From: Paracoccus stylophorae
Lineage (GTDB): Bacteria > Pseudomonadota > Alphaproteobacteria > Rhodobacterales > Rhodobacteraceae
DNA length: 64,000 bases
Reading direction: 5' to 3'
Assembly (NCBI RefSeq): GCF_028553765.1
Contig: NZ_CP067134.1
Location: 1,283,001 to 1,347,000, forward strand
Made by a program: the position numbers and the translations under genes. The notes under the pieces are model-generated. The model saw nothing but the letters and a program-made list of their open reading frames with translations, did not search any database and was not told the DNA's origin. Within the stretch, counting starts at the first letter, position 1; every line of letters begins with the position of its first letter. Of the stretch, positions 7,812 to 17,270 are shown one piece after another.

Positions 7812-8437
7812 TGCGGCGACGGGCGATCCTGGGGTACGGCGCGGCTGGTGTCGGGGTGGTCGCCCTGATGCTCTTTGCCGGTTGGTGGCAGGTCGATGGC
7901 CCCGGTGGACCTGAGCCTATCGGGCAGCGGCCTGTGGCTCTGACCGCGATGGATTTCCGTCTGACGGATCATGAGGGCAACGCGGTCGGGCCGGAAACCC
8001 TGATCCGGCGACCGACGATGGCGTTCTTCGGCTTCACCTACTGTCCCGATGTCTGCCCGACCACGCTCTCGGACATTTCGGGATGGCTCGACGATCTGGG
8101 AGACGAGGCCGACGAGATGAACGTGGTTTTCATCACGGTCGATCCCGAGCGCGACACTGTCGAAACGATGGCCGAATATGTCGGCTACTTCCATCCGGCG
8201 ATTCGCGGCTGGACGGGGCCGGAGGAGCAGATAGCGCGCGTCGCGGACGGCTTCCACGCCACCTACGAAAGGGTGCCGACGGAGAGCGGCGATTACACGA
8301 TGAACCACAGCGCGAGCGTCTTCCTGTTCGCAGCCTCTGGGCGGTTCGTCACCATGATCGACTATCACGAACCCAGAGAATTCGCGGTGCCGAAAATTCG
8401 CCGCGCGCTGGAAGAAGAAATGGAGGGGGCGACATGA
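7811..8437 (+). CDS. SCO1/SenC-family protein (second copy)
   Basis: 208 residues with an N-terminal membrane anchor, CPDVC in FGFTYCPDVCPTTLSD and a distal His in NHSASVFLF. It is only moderately similar to the copy at 5634, so it is not a recent duplication. Two SCO proteins flanking a DsbAB pair and PCu(A)C suggest separate electron-transfer and copper-loading roles. Its stop overlaps the M23 gene by four bases. Confidence 0.92.
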   Translation: MRRRAILGYGAAGVGVVALMLFAGWWQVDGPGGPEPIGQRPVALTAMDFRLTDHEGNAVGPETLIRRPTMAFFGFTYCPDVCPTTLSDISGWLDDLGDEADEMNVVFITVDPERDTVETMAEYVGYFHPAIRGWTGPEEQIARVADGFHATYERVPTESGDYTMNHSASVFLFAASGRFVTMIDYHEPREFAVPKIRRALEEEMEGAT

Positions 8438-9807
8438 GGCTCAGAACTTTGGCGGCTTGTGTCGCAATTGCGGGGACAGTTCCCGGGGCAGCTATCGCGA
8501 TCTCCGATCTTTTGTCGAAAGAACCCGTGCCGCCGGAACTTGCCCAGGCAGGTAGCTGGATGCCCCAAGGTCCTGAAGCCCCCCAGAACGTTGACATCCC
8601 CGTGATGCTGCCCGCGGCGGCATGGGCAGACGATGCATCCGACCTCAGCCCGCTGCCCCTTCTGCAGGTCGCGTTTGCCGACAGGCCGGTAAGGGCGATC
8701 GAGCCACCGCTGTCGACGTGGTCGCGCGACATTTTACCAGGCGAGACGCTCGATTTCTTGCTGTCCGAAGCTGGACTTGCGGCTTCTGACAGAGCCGAAG
8801 TTGCCCTCGCGCTTGGCGCGGAATACGATCTGCGACGGCTGCGGCCGGGGCACTCGGTCACTGTCGCTTCGACCATGGACGGCAGCCCCCGCACCGTCTC
8901 ACTTGCCGTCGAGGACGGGGTTCGGATCGAGGTGATTTTCGGCGAGCAGTTGTCCACACAGGTCGTGACTCCGGATCCGGAAATCGTAACCCTTGCCGGC
9001 AAAGCCGTGATCGACAGCTCGATCTTCGCGGCACTCGACGAAGCCGGCATACCCGCCCGTTTTTCCGTGGACCTTGCGCAGATGCTGGGTGGGACCGTGG
9101 ATTTCCGCCGCGAGATGGCCGGCGGCGAAGCACTAAGGCTTCTCTGGCGTGAGGCGCGGGTCGGCGAGGACAGGATCGGACAGCCCGAACTCGCCTTCGC
9201 CGCACTGGAGATCGGCGGTTCGCTTTACGAGATCGTATGGCCGGACGACGGCAGCGGTCAGGCGACGATCTACGTCGATGGCGAGGTGCTGCGCGTCTTC
9301 GCACAGCCGGTCGAGGGTGCGCGCCTGAGCTCGGTGTTCGGACGCCGCACGCATCCGGTCTTTGGCAACGTCCGGATGCACACCGGCGTCGATTTCGCAG
9401 CGGCACGTGGGACACCGGTTCAAGCGACGGCACCGGGGCGGGTCAATTTCATCGGCTGGCGCGGCGGATATGGTCGCGTGGTCGAAATCTTGCACGGCTC
9501 CGACACCATGACGCGCTACGCGCATCTGAGCGCCGTGCCGGAAGACTTGGCACAAGGCCAACGCGTTGCGGCGGGAGACGTGATCGGCCGCGTCGGCGCG
9601 ACTGGCACGGCGACAGGTCCGAACCTGCACTATGAGGTGCTCGTGGATGGGCGCCCGACTGACCCCCTCTCTGACGACCGGCTCGCCGAAGCAGCCGAGC
9701 GCGAAGCGGATGATACCGCCGCGCTCTCGCGTCTGGCCGAGGCGCGGGCGCTTCTGAATGAAAACCTCGGCAGCGAGATTGCCGAAACGATAACCGAAAG
9801 GCTCTGA
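8434..9807 (+). CDS. M23-family metallopeptidase with signal peptide
   Basis: 457 residues. Signal peptide, then a LysM-like/opacity region (about 80-270), then a C-terminal LytM/M23 domain: RTHPVFGNVRMHTGVDF gives the first zinc ligands, and RYAHL and LHYEV the catalytic His and HxH ligand. These enzymes cut peptidoglycan cross-bridges or act in division and envelope assembly. ATG 8434 overlaps the SCO stop. Unusual company for copper proteins, but it fits the envelope theme of the operon. Confidence 0.9.
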   Translation: MRLRTLAACVAIAGTVPGAAIAISDLLSKEPVPPELAQAGSWMPQGPEAPQNVDIPVMLPAAAWADDASDLSPLPLLQVAFADRPVRAIEPPLSTWSRDILPGETLDFLLSEAGLAASDRAEVALALGAEYDLRRLRPGHSVTVASTMDGSPRTVSLAVEDGVRIEVIFGEQLSTQVVTPDPEIVTLAGKAVIDSSIFAALDEAGIPARFSVDLAQMLGGTVDFRREMAGGEALRLLWREARVGEDRIGQPELAFAALEIGGSLYEIVWPDDGSGQATIYVDGEVLRVFAQPVEGARLSSVFGRRTHPVFGNVRMHTGVDFAAARGTPVQATAPGRVNFIGWRGGYGRVVEILHGSDTMTRYAHLSAVPEDLAQGQRVAAGDVIGRVGATGTATGPNLHYEVLVDGRPTDPLSDDRLAEAAEREADDTAALSRLAEARALLNENLGSEIAETITERL

Positions 9808-9810
9808 TCC

Positions 9811-10266
9811 ATGAAACGCATGACCCAAGCTCTGGCCATCACGCTCGCCCTTTTCCCGGCGGCACAGGCCCTCGCAGAGGCAACGGCGATCGACGTCCGC
9901 AAGACGAACGGATGCGGCTGCTGCCTCTCGTGGATGAACCATCTCGAAGAAAACGGTTTTGCGCCGACGGGCCAGGACATGTTCGGTGGATCGCTGGTTC
10001 GCTTCAAGTTCGACAACGGCGTGCCGCAGCGCATGGTCTCCTGCCACACCGCGGTCATTGATGGCTACGTGATCGAGGGCCATGTCCCGGCCGCTGACAT
10101 CCGCCGCCTTCTCGAGGAGCGCCCGGACACCGTAGGCCTCGCCGTTCCGGGGATGCCCTATGGCTCGCCCGGTATGGGGCCTGAAGATGACCGCGAAGCC
10201 TATGATGTCTTCCTCATCCGCGAGGACGGGTCGACGGAAGTCTTTTCAAGCTACGCCGAAGGATAA
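9811..10266 (+). CDS. DUF411 metal-binding periplasmic protein
   Basis: 151 residues with a signal peptide ending near ALAEA. The hallmark is KTNGCGCCLSWMNHLEENGF, a CxCC metal site, plus a later SCHTAVIDGY block and the EGHVPA motif. DUF411 proteins recur in copper and heavy-metal loci and are thought to bind Cu, though the biochemistry is little known. It sits three bases after the M23 stop and is part of the promoter B operon. Confidence 0.92.
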   Translation: MKRMTQALAITLALFPAAQALAEATAIDVRKTNGCGCCLSWMNHLEENGFAPTGQDMFGGSLVRFKFDNGVPQRMVSCHTAVIDGYVIEGHVPAADIRRLLEERPDTVGLAVPGMPYGSPGMGPEDDREAYDVFLIREDGSTEVFSSYAEG

Positions 10267-10278
10267 TCTGGCCCGCCC

Positions 10279-11061
10279 ATGGAAAATCTGTCCCCGATAA
10301 TGCTCGGCTTTCTCGGAAGTCTCGCCGCCGGTTCGCTCACGGCAGTCGGAGCAGCTCCCGTGCTGTTCGGGCGCATCCCGTCCCGGGCCACGCGCGATCT
10401 GTCGCTCGGCTTCGCTGCCGGTGTCATGCTGTCAGCCTCGTTCTTTTCGCTGATCATCCCGGCATTAGATGCCGCAGAGCCGATGTTCGAGAACGGCGCG
10501 ATGCCTGCGGCCATCGTATGCGTCTCGATCCTTCTGGGCATGGGGGCTGTCGCCCTGATGAACGAAAAGCTGCCGCACGAGCATTTCAAGACGGGACGCG
10601 AAGGGCCCGAAGCGGCGTCATTGCGGCGGGTCTGGCTGTTCATCATCGCGATCACGATCCACAACTTTCCCGAGGGTCTCGCGGTCGGGGTCGGGTTCGG
10701 TTCCGGTGGCATGGAAGGTGGCCTCCCACTCGCCATCGGCATCGGCTTGCAGAACGCGCCCGAAGGATTGGCCGTCGCGGTGTCGCTGCTGGGCGAGGGA
10801 TATCCGAAGCTGCGCGCCTGGGGCATTGCGGCGCTGACTGGCATGGTCGAGCCGATTGGCGGTCTGCTCGGGGCCGGCATCATCACACTGTCGGAACCGC
10901 TGCTTCCATGGGGACTGGCCTTTGCCGCGGGCGCAATGCTCTACGTCATCAGCCACGAGATTATCCCCGAAACCCATCGCAGCGGCTATCAGAACAGGGC
11001 GACGCTCGGCCTGGCTGTCGGGCTCGTTCTGATGCTGTTTCTCGATGTCTGGTTGGGGTGA
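10279..11061 (+). CDS. ZIP-family metal permease
   Basis: 260 residues, eight predicted membrane helices. The ZIP signature residues are in helix IV (TIHNFPEGLAVGVGFG) and helix V (QNAPEGLAVAVSL), and HEIIPE occurs near the end. ZIP proteins move Zn(II), Fe(II) or other cations into the cytoplasm. In an efflux island it may instead export in the reverse sense or supply metal for sensing. Thirteen bases separate it from DUF411. Confidence 0.92.
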   Translation: MENLSPIMLGFLGSLAAGSLTAVGAAPVLFGRIPSRATRDLSLGFAAGVMLSASFFSLIIPALDAAEPMFENGAMPAAIVCVSILLGMGAVALMNEKLPHEHFKTGREGPEAASLRRVWLFIIAITIHNFPEGLAVGVGFGSGGMEGGLPLAIGIGLQNAPEGLAVAVSLLGEGYPKLRAWGIAALTGMVEPIGGLLGAGIITLSEPLLPWGLAFAAGAMLYVISHEIIPETHRSGYQNRATLGLAVGLVLMLFLDVWLG

Positions 11062-11065
11062 GGCA

Positions 11066-11539
11066 ATGTCACTACCCAAAGTGATCGGCGTCTTTGCCGC
11101 GCTTGCTGCGTTCGCAATCGATCAGATCACCAAAGCCATTGTCGTTGCGAATGCCGCCACTTTTAGCGCCGGGATTTCCGTGTTTCCGGGATTCAACCTC
11201 GTCTTTTCTCGTAATGACGGCGTGACTTTCGGGATGCTGGGCGGCGCGCCGTGGTGGAGCCTCACCGCTCTCGCTCTTGCCATCTGTGTTTGGCTTGCTG
11301 TCATGCTGTTTCGCGTCGAAAATGCGGCCGAAACACTTGCCTACGGCGCGATCATTGGCGGAGCGCTGGGCAATGTCATCGATCGTGTGCGCTATCGGGC
11401 TGTAACAGACTTTCTCGATTTCTACATTGGCACAACACATTGGCCTGCCTTCAACATGGCCGATGTATTTGTCGTCAGTGGCGTAGGGCTCTTGCTCGCC
11501 GCGCCATGGATCAGCGCGCGGCGTCCGATCAAGTCGTGA
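11066..11539 (+). CDS. lspA: lipoprotein signal peptidase (signal peptidase II)
   Basis: 157 residues, four membrane helices, with the catalytic aspartates in NVIDRVRY and FNMADVFV and the conserved SRNDGVTFG loop. It cleaves prolipoprotein signal peptides before the lipidated Cys. ATG 11066 with GGGTGAGGC is preferred to the ATG at 11045. LspA copies in metal islands are known (PbrC of lead-resistance loci). Here it is coupled to lnt and may process the lipoproteins encoded nearby (13094-13606 and 16205-16489). Confidence 0.94.
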   Translation: MSLPKVIGVFAALAAFAIDQITKAIVVANAATFSAGISVFPGFNLVFSRNDGVTFGMLGGAPWWSLTALALAICVWLAVMLFRVENAAETLAYGAIIGGALGNVIDRVRYRAVTDFLDFYIGTTHWPAFNMADVFVVSGVGLLLAAPWISARRPIKS

Positions 11540-13113
11540 AGACGGAAATTCTGAACCGCATCGCTCTGCGCCCCTGTTTGCTTTCGCGGATGACGCTTGG
11601 TTTCGCCGCCGGGGCGCTGACGGTTCTGACTTTCCCGCCTCTTTCGATTCTCCTGCTTGTTCCCGTTGCCTATTCCGCGTTGTTTGTCGGGCTTCGCGAT
11701 CTCTCCTTCGGGCGCGCTTTCCTCGTCGGCTGGGCGTTTGGTCTCGGCCAGTTCGGTTTCGGGATTTCGTGGATTGCAGAGAGTTTCTACGTCGAGGCCG
11801 AGCGGTTCGGGGCGATGGCGATCCCGGCCGTCGCGGGATTGTCCGCAGGTCTCGCGATTTTCCCGGCCATTGCCGCCGCGCTTTTCGCCGAAATCGCGCG
11901 GCGTGGAGCCATGGGCAGTCTCTTGGCCTGCCTCCTGTTCGCGACCTCCTGGACCGTGGCCGAGTGGTTGCGCGGTCACGTTCTGACAGGTTTTCCATGG
12001 AACCTCGCCGGCTACGCTTTGGTCGATTACGCCGCTCCTCGCCAACCCGCCGCCTGGGTCGGAAGCTATGGGCTAAGCTTTCTCACCGTGTTCGTCGCGG
12101 CACTTCCCGGCGCGGCTGTCATGGCGTCCGGGCGGCAACGATTGACCGTTTCGCTCATGGCGCTGGCGGGCATCGCGACGATGTGGGCTGTCGGCACGCT
12201 TCGCCTCCAGTCGGATGCACAACAGCCACCCGGTGTCGACCTGCGCATCGTCCAAGGCAACATTCCACAAGAGGAGAAATGGGCGCCCGAGAACCGCGAG
12301 GCGACCTTCGCGCGCTATCTTGAGCTTTCAACCCAGCCCGGCGATTTCGACGTTCTTCTTTGGCCGGAAACCGCCTTTCCGGGTTTCCTCGATGAGGATA
12401 CGGAGGCACGGGATCGCATTGCCGCTGCGCTACCAGACGGCAGGGTGCTGCTCACCGGTGTGCCGGACCGTGTACCGAGCGAAGATGGCACCCGATATTT
12501 CAACACGGTCCAGGCTTTTGGCGCGACCGGCAGAATCCTGACCGGATACGCGAAACATCATCTCGTACCCTTCGGCGAATATGTGCCATTCCGCGGCTGG
12601 TCGCCCATCGAGCGGCTCACGGCGGGTCTGGGCGATTTTACGCCCGGACCGGGCCCGCGAACGCTTGCGCTTCCGGGTGTGCCGCTGGTCGCCCTAGCGA
12701 TCTGCTATGAGATCATCTTCCCAAGCCATGTGGTCGACGACCTGTTCAAGCCAGACTGGATCTTCAACGCAACCAACGACGCCTGGTTTGGCACCAGCAT
12801 CGGACCTGAGCAGCATCTGGCTTCCGCACGTATGCGCGCCGTAGAGGAAGGCCTTCCTGTCATTCGAGCCGCGAATACGGGCATCTCTGCGGTCATCGAC
12901 ACGAGCGGAGAGATCGTTGCGCGGCTCGATACCGGCGAAACGGGCATCATCGACGCTAGCCTGCCCTCCGCGCGACCGCCGACACTCTACGCGAGCTTCG
13001 GGGACTGGATGCTGCTGGCGCTCATCTTGGCTTCGTGGAGCTGGGCAACGGCGACCAATGCGACGGCGCGCTACCGCCGCATGAGAAACACCGTCATGCA
13101 AAGATGTGGATAG
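11536..13113 (+). CDS. lnt: apolipoprotein N-acyltransferase
   Basis: 525 residues: about seven N-terminal membrane helices, then a nitrilase-like periplasmic domain. The catalytic triad is visible: Glu in WPETAFPGF, Lys in KHHLVPFGEY and Cys in AICYEIIFPS. It adds the third acyl chain to lipoproteins. GTG 11536 overlaps the lspA stop (GTGA), so synthesis is coupled. A chromosomal lnt is normally essential and located elsewhere; this accessory copy completes a lipoprotein maturation pair inside the island. The last 20 bases overlap a convergent gene. Confidence 0.94.
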   Translation: MKTEILNRIALRPCLLSRMTLGFAAGALTVLTFPPLSILLLVPVAYSALFVGLRDLSFGRAFLVGWAFGLGQFGFGISWIAESFYVEAERFGAMAIPAVAGLSAGLAIFPAIAAALFAEIARRGAMGSLLACLLFATSWTVAEWLRGHVLTGFPWNLAGYALVDYAAPRQPAAWVGSYGLSFLTVFVAALPGAAVMASGRQRLTVSLMALAGIATMWAVGTLRLQSDAQQPPGVDLRIVQGNIPQEEKWAPENREATFARYLELSTQPGDFDVLLWPETAFPGFLDEDTEARDRIAAALPDGRVLLTGVPDRVPSEDGTRYFNTVQAFGATGRILTGYAKHHLVPFGEYVPFRGWSPIERLTAGLGDFTPGPGPRTLALPGVPLVALAICYEIIFPSHVVDDLFKPDWIFNATNDAWFGTSIGPEQHLASARMRAVEEGLPVIRAANTGISAVIDTSGEIVARLDTGETGIIDASLPSARPPTLYASFGDWMLLALILASWSWATATNATARYRRMRNTVMQRCG

Positions 13114-13606
13114 GTGTTCCGTCCTTCACCATTGCATAGATGTCCTCGATCTGCCGATCTGTGACCGCGATGCAGCCAGCTGTCCAGTCGCGGACGTCCG
13201 TTGGGTCGATGCCGGGTCGTGGACCACCATGGATGAAGATGTCGCCCCCGGGGGATCGGCCCTGCGCCTCGGCAAAAGCGATGTCGGCCTCATTCGGATA
13301 AGAGATGCCAACCGAAAGATGATAAGTGCTTTCAGGGTTGCGCTTATCGACTATGTAGGTGCCCTCCGGGGTCCGGCCGTCTCCCTCGAATTGCTTGTGA
13401 CCCTCAGGAGCGAAACCCAGCCCGACCGGATAGGTTTGCAATACGCGATCGGCTCCGTCGAGAACAAGCAAGCGCTGCCCCTTATAAAGCCGAACACGGG
13501 TCACCTCGGGTCCGCCATAGCTGCGGAACTTGCTGGCACAGCCGGACAAAAACGCTGCGAACCCGCCCAACAGGACGGCGCGGCGGGGAAATCGGATGGT
13601 TTTCAC
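13094..13606 (-). CDS. lipoprotein L,D-transpeptidase (YkuD)
   Basis: 170 residues with a lipobox (AAFLSGC, Cys22), so it would be processed by LspA and Lnt. YkuD catalytic motif: HGGP then DWTAGCIAVTD with the nucleophilic Cys. It forms 3-3 peptidoglycan cross-links or attaches proteins to peptidoglycan. It lies on the minus strand, with its 3' end inside the lnt 3' end. No MerR-type promoter is visible in the 62 bases before it, so it may depend on readthrough from the ATPase gene. Confidence 0.93.
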   Translation of the reverse strand: MKTIRFPRRAVLLGGFAAFLSGCASKFRSYGGPEVTRVRLYKGQRLLVLDGADRVLQTYPVGLGFAPEGHKQFEGDGRTPEGTYIVDKRNPESTYHLSVGISYPNEADIAFAEAQGRSPGGDIFIHGGPRPGIDPTDVRDWTAGCIAVTDRQIEDIYAMVKDGTPIHIFA

Positions 13607-13668
13607 TGCTCATGCCTCTTTGGTGAGGTCGGATATGGATATTACGGTACCTTGCAAATGCTGCGTGA

Positions 13669-16023
13669 TCAATGTGCATGGGCAAGCGCGGCCTTTGTCA
13701 TCTGTGGACCAACCTGTTCACCGCCGGACGGAGGCGCCTTGGCCTCTTGGCTGTTCAGCAGGCGCAGGGCGTTGGCCACCACCAGCAATGACACTCCTAC
13801 GTCGGCTGCAATAGCGCCCCACATCGATGCCACTCCAAACGCGGTAGCGACAACGAAAACGCCCTTGGTCGCCAAGGAAATACCGATGTTCTGATGGATA
13901 ATCGACATTGTCCGGCGCGAATGACCGATCAGCCAAGGCACCTTGCCAAGGTCGTCGGTCATCAGGGCAATATCCGCAGTCTCGATTGCCGCGTCCGAAC
14001 CAACAGCACCCATCGCGATGGCGTAATGCGCCCGCGCCATGGCGGGGGCGTCGTTCACCCCGTCGCCGATCATGGCCACCATGTCATGCGTTTCGACCAG
14101 TTCTTCGATGGCTGTCACTTTGTCTTCGGGCAGAAGCTCGGCGCGGACCTCGTCGATGCCGACCTCGGCTGCAACGGCGCGCGCCGTCCGCTCGTTATCG
14201 CCCGTCAGCATGACGATGGTCTTCACGCCTTGCGCGTGGAGCTGTGCCACGATGCCCTTGGCGTCGGGGCGGATACGGTCGCGCAATTCCAGGATGCCGG
14301 TCACGCCGGTGTCGTCGCCCACGGCAACAAGGGTGCTGCCAGCCCCTTCGATGCGGTCGCGCAAATCCTTCGGAATGGCGTCACCGAAACCCTTCTCCTC
14401 GGCAAACCGGTCCGACCCTAGCCAGATCGACCGGCCGTCAGTGCGTCCTTCAAGTCCCCTACCAGGAACGGTTCGGGTATCTTCTGCGGCGGACACCTTG
14501 ATGCCGTCGGCTTCTGCCCGCGCGAGAATGGCGCGCGCCAAGGGATGCGAGGAACGTGCCTCGAGCCCCGCGGCGAGGGTCATCAGATCCTGCGCCGATG
14601 CTCTACCCAGCGGATGCACCGCCGCCACCTCGGGCTCGCCCATGGTGATCGTGCCGGTCTTGTCCATGGCCAGTGCAGTGGTCTTGCCCGGTGCCTCAAC
14701 ATATGCACCGCCCTTGATCAGCACTCCGGCCCGCGCTGAACAGGTGAGTGCGGCGACGATGGAGACCGGTGTCGAGATGACCAGAGCACACGGGCAGGCG
14801 ATCACTAGCAGCACGAGTGCATTGTAGAACCAATAATCCCAGGCCCCACCGAAAATGAGCGGCGGCAGCAGGGCAATTGCAATGGCGAGAGCCATGACGA
14901 TAGGCGTGTAGATGCGGGCGAACTTCGCCACCCATTGCTCCACCGGCGCGCGGCGGGCATGGGCGTCGCCGACCATGCGGATGATCTTGGCCAAGACGGT
15001 GTCCGAGGCGGCCTTCGTGGCGCGCACCGTCAATGTGCCTTCGCCGTTGATCGTGCCGGCATAGACTTCGTCGCCTCGTTCCTTTGGGACCAGCGCACTC
15101 TCTCCGGTGATTGGCGCCTGATCGACCGCGCCCGCGCCGTCCGTCACCTCACCATCGAGGGGGATACGGTCGCCACCGCGTACTATGAAGCTTGAGCCTA
15201 CGGCGACTTGAGCCGCCGGAACGTCGGCCTCGCTTCCGTCTTCGCGGATCACGCGCGCCGTCGGTGGTGCAAGATCCAAGAGCGCCGAGACCGCATTCCT
15301 CGCACGCCCGACGCTCCAGCTTTCGAGGTAGAGCGAGAGCGAGAAGAAGAACGCAACCGTCGCCGCCTCGAAGAATTCGCCAAGCCCTATGGCACCGGCC
15401 ACCGCGACCACCATCAGCAGGTTCATGTCGGGCGACAGCCTCCGTGCGGACGACCATGCCTTGGGTGCCACGAGCCAGACACCGAACAGGATCGCAACCG
15501 CGAATAGCCCTGCCTCGACCAGTGGCATCGGCGCTTCGCCGTGCCCTGCGAAGAGGCCGAGTGCCCCCCCCATGCCGGTCTCGATGATGTGCCACAGAAA
15601 TCCCGCGGCCCAGAAGCCGCCACTGAGCGCCGTAAACAGCCGCTGTCGTGCAAGATGGGCCGCCTGGTCGACCGACGCGTTTTCGGCATCCCAGGGCTTG
15701 GCGGTCATGCCGGTGCTTGCGACCAGTTCTGCAATTTCGCCGTCCGATACACTCTTGGCGCTGTCGAGAATAGTCATCCGTCCATTGATCACGTCGAACG
15801 CGAGATGCTCGGCCCCGCCGATCTTCGGGCCAACCACCTTGTTCAGGATCGCGACCTCCTCGGCGCAATCGAGGCCGGACACCTGAAAACTGCGCCCGCC
15901 CGTCGGCGCGGGCGTCGTCGGCTCGATGTCGCCGCACGTTCCCGCGCTCCCGCAACAGTTGCCGCCGTTTGCCTGGTCGTCTTCGGCATGATCGTGATCG
16001 TGGTGATGGGTGTCGGACGGCAT
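13669..16023 (-). CDS. zntA: P1B-type Zn/Cd/Pb-exporting ATPase (ZntA-like)
   Basis: 784 residues. His/Asp-rich N-terminus (HHHDHDHAEDD) with a Cys cluster (GNCCGSAGTC), then a degenerate metal-binding domain with GLDCAEEV in place of the usual CxxC. Then the transport ATPase core: TGES actuator loop, CPC in the membrane, DKTGTITMG phosphorylation site, SHPLA, TGDN and GDGVNDAPA. ATP hydrolysis drives divalent metal out of the cytoplasm. It is transcribed from MerR-type promoter C. The C-terminal tail is short and His-containing (ALAHAH). Confidence 0.95.
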   Translation of the reverse strand: MPSDTHHHDHDHAEDDQANGGNCCGSAGTCGDIEPTTPAPTGGRSFQVSGLDCAEEVAILNKVVGPKIGGAEHLAFDVINGRMTILDSAKSVSDGEIAELVASTGMTAKPWDAENASVDQAAHLARQRLFTALSGGFWAAGFLWHIIETGMGGALGLFAGHGEAPMPLVEAGLFAVAILFGVWLVAPKAWSSARRLSPDMNLLMVVAVAGAIGLGEFFEAATVAFFFSLSLYLESWSVGRARNAVSALLDLAPPTARVIREDGSEADVPAAQVAVGSSFIVRGGDRIPLDGEVTDGAGAVDQAPITGESALVPKERGDEVYAGTINGEGTLTVRATKAASDTVLAKIIRMVGDAHARRAPVEQWVAKFARIYTPIVMALAIAIALLPPLIFGGAWDYWFYNALVLLVIACPCALVISTPVSIVAALTCSARAGVLIKGGAYVEAPGKTTALAMDKTGTITMGEPEVAAVHPLGRASAQDLMTLAAGLEARSSHPLARAILARAEADGIKVSAAEDTRTVPGRGLEGRTDGRSIWLGSDRFAEEKGFGDAIPKDLRDRIEGAGSTLVAVGDDTGVTGILELRDRIRPDAKGIVAQLHAQGVKTIVMLTGDNERTARAVAAEVGIDEVRAELLPEDKVTAIEELVETHDMVAMIGDGVNDAPAMARAHYAIAMGAVGSDAAIETADIALMTDDLGKVPWLIGHSRRTMSIIHQNIGISLATKGVFVVATAFGVASMWGAIAADVGVSLLVVANALRLLNSQEAKAPPSGGEQVGPQMTKAALAHAH

Positions 16024-16055
16024 GAATGGACCTCTGGATTCGGGTGCATCACCAT

Positions 16056-16086
16056 GACATAGCCCCTACAGTAGCTAGAGCTTCAA
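16056..16086 (-). promoter_or_regulatory. MerR-type promoter C (ATPase gene)
   Basis: The minus strand has TTGAAG (16086-16081), a 19-base spacer and TATGTC (16061-16056). The spacer carries the near-perfect dyad CTCTAG-CTA-CTGTAG. It lies 33 bases before the ATPase start codon and is the clearest member of the four-site set. Confidence 0.88.
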
Positions 16087-16204
16087 GAGCAAAATACGGT
16101 GGTATTTCAGTTTGTATTTTTGCTAGAAAGTGCGGTGATCCGTGCGGTTTTAGCACTACCCATGAAAACCGTCGCGAGGAGTGGCATAAGCGGAAGGAAC
16201 AACA

Positions 16205-16489
16205 ATGCTGAGTATTACTCGGACACGGATGAAGATGGCTGTCGTCGCACTCTTTCTGACCGCAAGCTGCGGCTCGCAGGAGGTCGGCCAGTTGCCTGCC
16301 ACTGAACCCGAGTCCGGCGTTCCCGAGATCGTTCTCGAATTGGCGGCGGACGGTCAGGATCTCTCAACCGTCCGCCTGCTGCCTGACGACGGGTGTTACT
16401 GGTACGAGCATCGCGGTCAGGTCGAGACAACGCTCCTGCCACTTCGGGCAAGAAACGGAGCGGCTATCTGTCGGCAGGCGCAGGCCTGA
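16205..16489 (+). CDS. small lipoprotein, 94 aa
   Basis: Signal peptide with a lipobox (ALFLTASC, Cys at about residue 22) and a mature part of about 70 residues with two further cysteines (DDGCYWYEHRG and AAICRQ). The pair is spaced to form a disulfide. No family recognised. GGAAGGA lies eight bases before ATG 16205. It is divergent from the ATPase gene and would be a client of the LspA/Lnt pair encoded in the same island. Confidence 0.7.
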   Translation: MLSITRTRMKMAVVALFLTASCGSQEVGQLPATEPESGVPEIVLELAADGQDLSTVRLLPDDGCYWYEHRGQVETTLLPLRARNGAAICRQAQA

Positions 16490-16525
16490 CGAATGCGAAC
16501 GGCAGCATCCGTCGCTCGGCGCGCA

Positions 16526-17206
16526 TCACCACAGGTCGCCAACCTCTGGTGCCGCAAGGCTGCCTTCCGCCGAATAGAGATACGCCGTCGAGCCGATCTC
16601 GACACGTGGATAGAGACTGTTGATGTGCGCCATCACCATCCTGACGCAACCCGAGCTGGCTCGGCTGCCGATACTTTGCGGAAACGGGGTACCGTGAATC
16701 CGCAAATATGTGTCGCGATCCCCGACGTAGAGGTACATGGCCCGCGATCCGAGCGCGTTCTCGGGCCCGGGTTCCACACCACCCTCGAACTGCGCATAAA
16801 TCTCCGGTTCCCGCTCGATCATGTTCTGGGTCGGGGTCCAGTGCGGCCACTCGACCTTGCGCTGTATCGTATAGATACCCGGTTCGTAGAGGTCGCCACG
16901 CCCGATCGCCACGCCATAACGCATAGCGGTTCCACCCTCCTCGATATGGTAGAGATATCGCGCGACCGCATCGACATGGATATCTCCCGGTACGAGACCG
17001 TCCTTCGCGACGACTCGTTGCGGCAGGAACCGCGGGTGCAGACCCCAAGGATTGGAGGTTTCGGGGACATAATTTGGAGGCGTCACCTGTGCATCCCAGG
17101 CAGCCTTCTGCGCCTCGGTGGGCCAGGTATCGGCGAGGAGTGGGCCGGAGACCGACGCTGAAAACAGCGCTGTGGTTGATCGAACGAAGTGTCGTCTTGT
17201 CAGCAT
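16526..17206 (-). CDS. periplasmic L,D-transpeptidase (YkuD), second copy
   Basis: 226 residues. The N-terminus TRRHFVRSTTALF resembles a twin-arginine signal. The YkuD domain occupies about 70-200, with RIHGT and SRASSGCVRMVMAHI carrying the catalytic His and Cys. It is the SRASSGCVRM type, distinct from the lipoprotein copy at 13094. Such enzymes make 3-3 cross-links in peptidoglycan. Promoter D, upstream, matches the metal-responsive set, so it is probably induced with the efflux genes. Confidence 0.93.
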   Translation of the reverse strand: MLTRRHFVRSTTALFSASVSGPLLADTWPTEAQKAAWDAQVTPPNYVPETSNPWGLHPRFLPQRVVAKDGLVPGDIHVDAVARYLYHIEEGGTAMRYGVAIGRGDLYEPGIYTIQRKVEWPHWTPTQNMIEREPEIYAQFEGGVEPGPENALGSRAMYLYVGDRDTYLRIHGTPFPQSIGSRASSGCVRMVMAHINSLYPRVEIGSTAYLYSAEGSLAAPEVGDLW

Positions 17207-17270
17207 TTGGCAGCCTTTGTTCTGGGCATTTGCGCAGGCTCGCGAGGCACGAGCAGCGCTTTCGTGTCTC

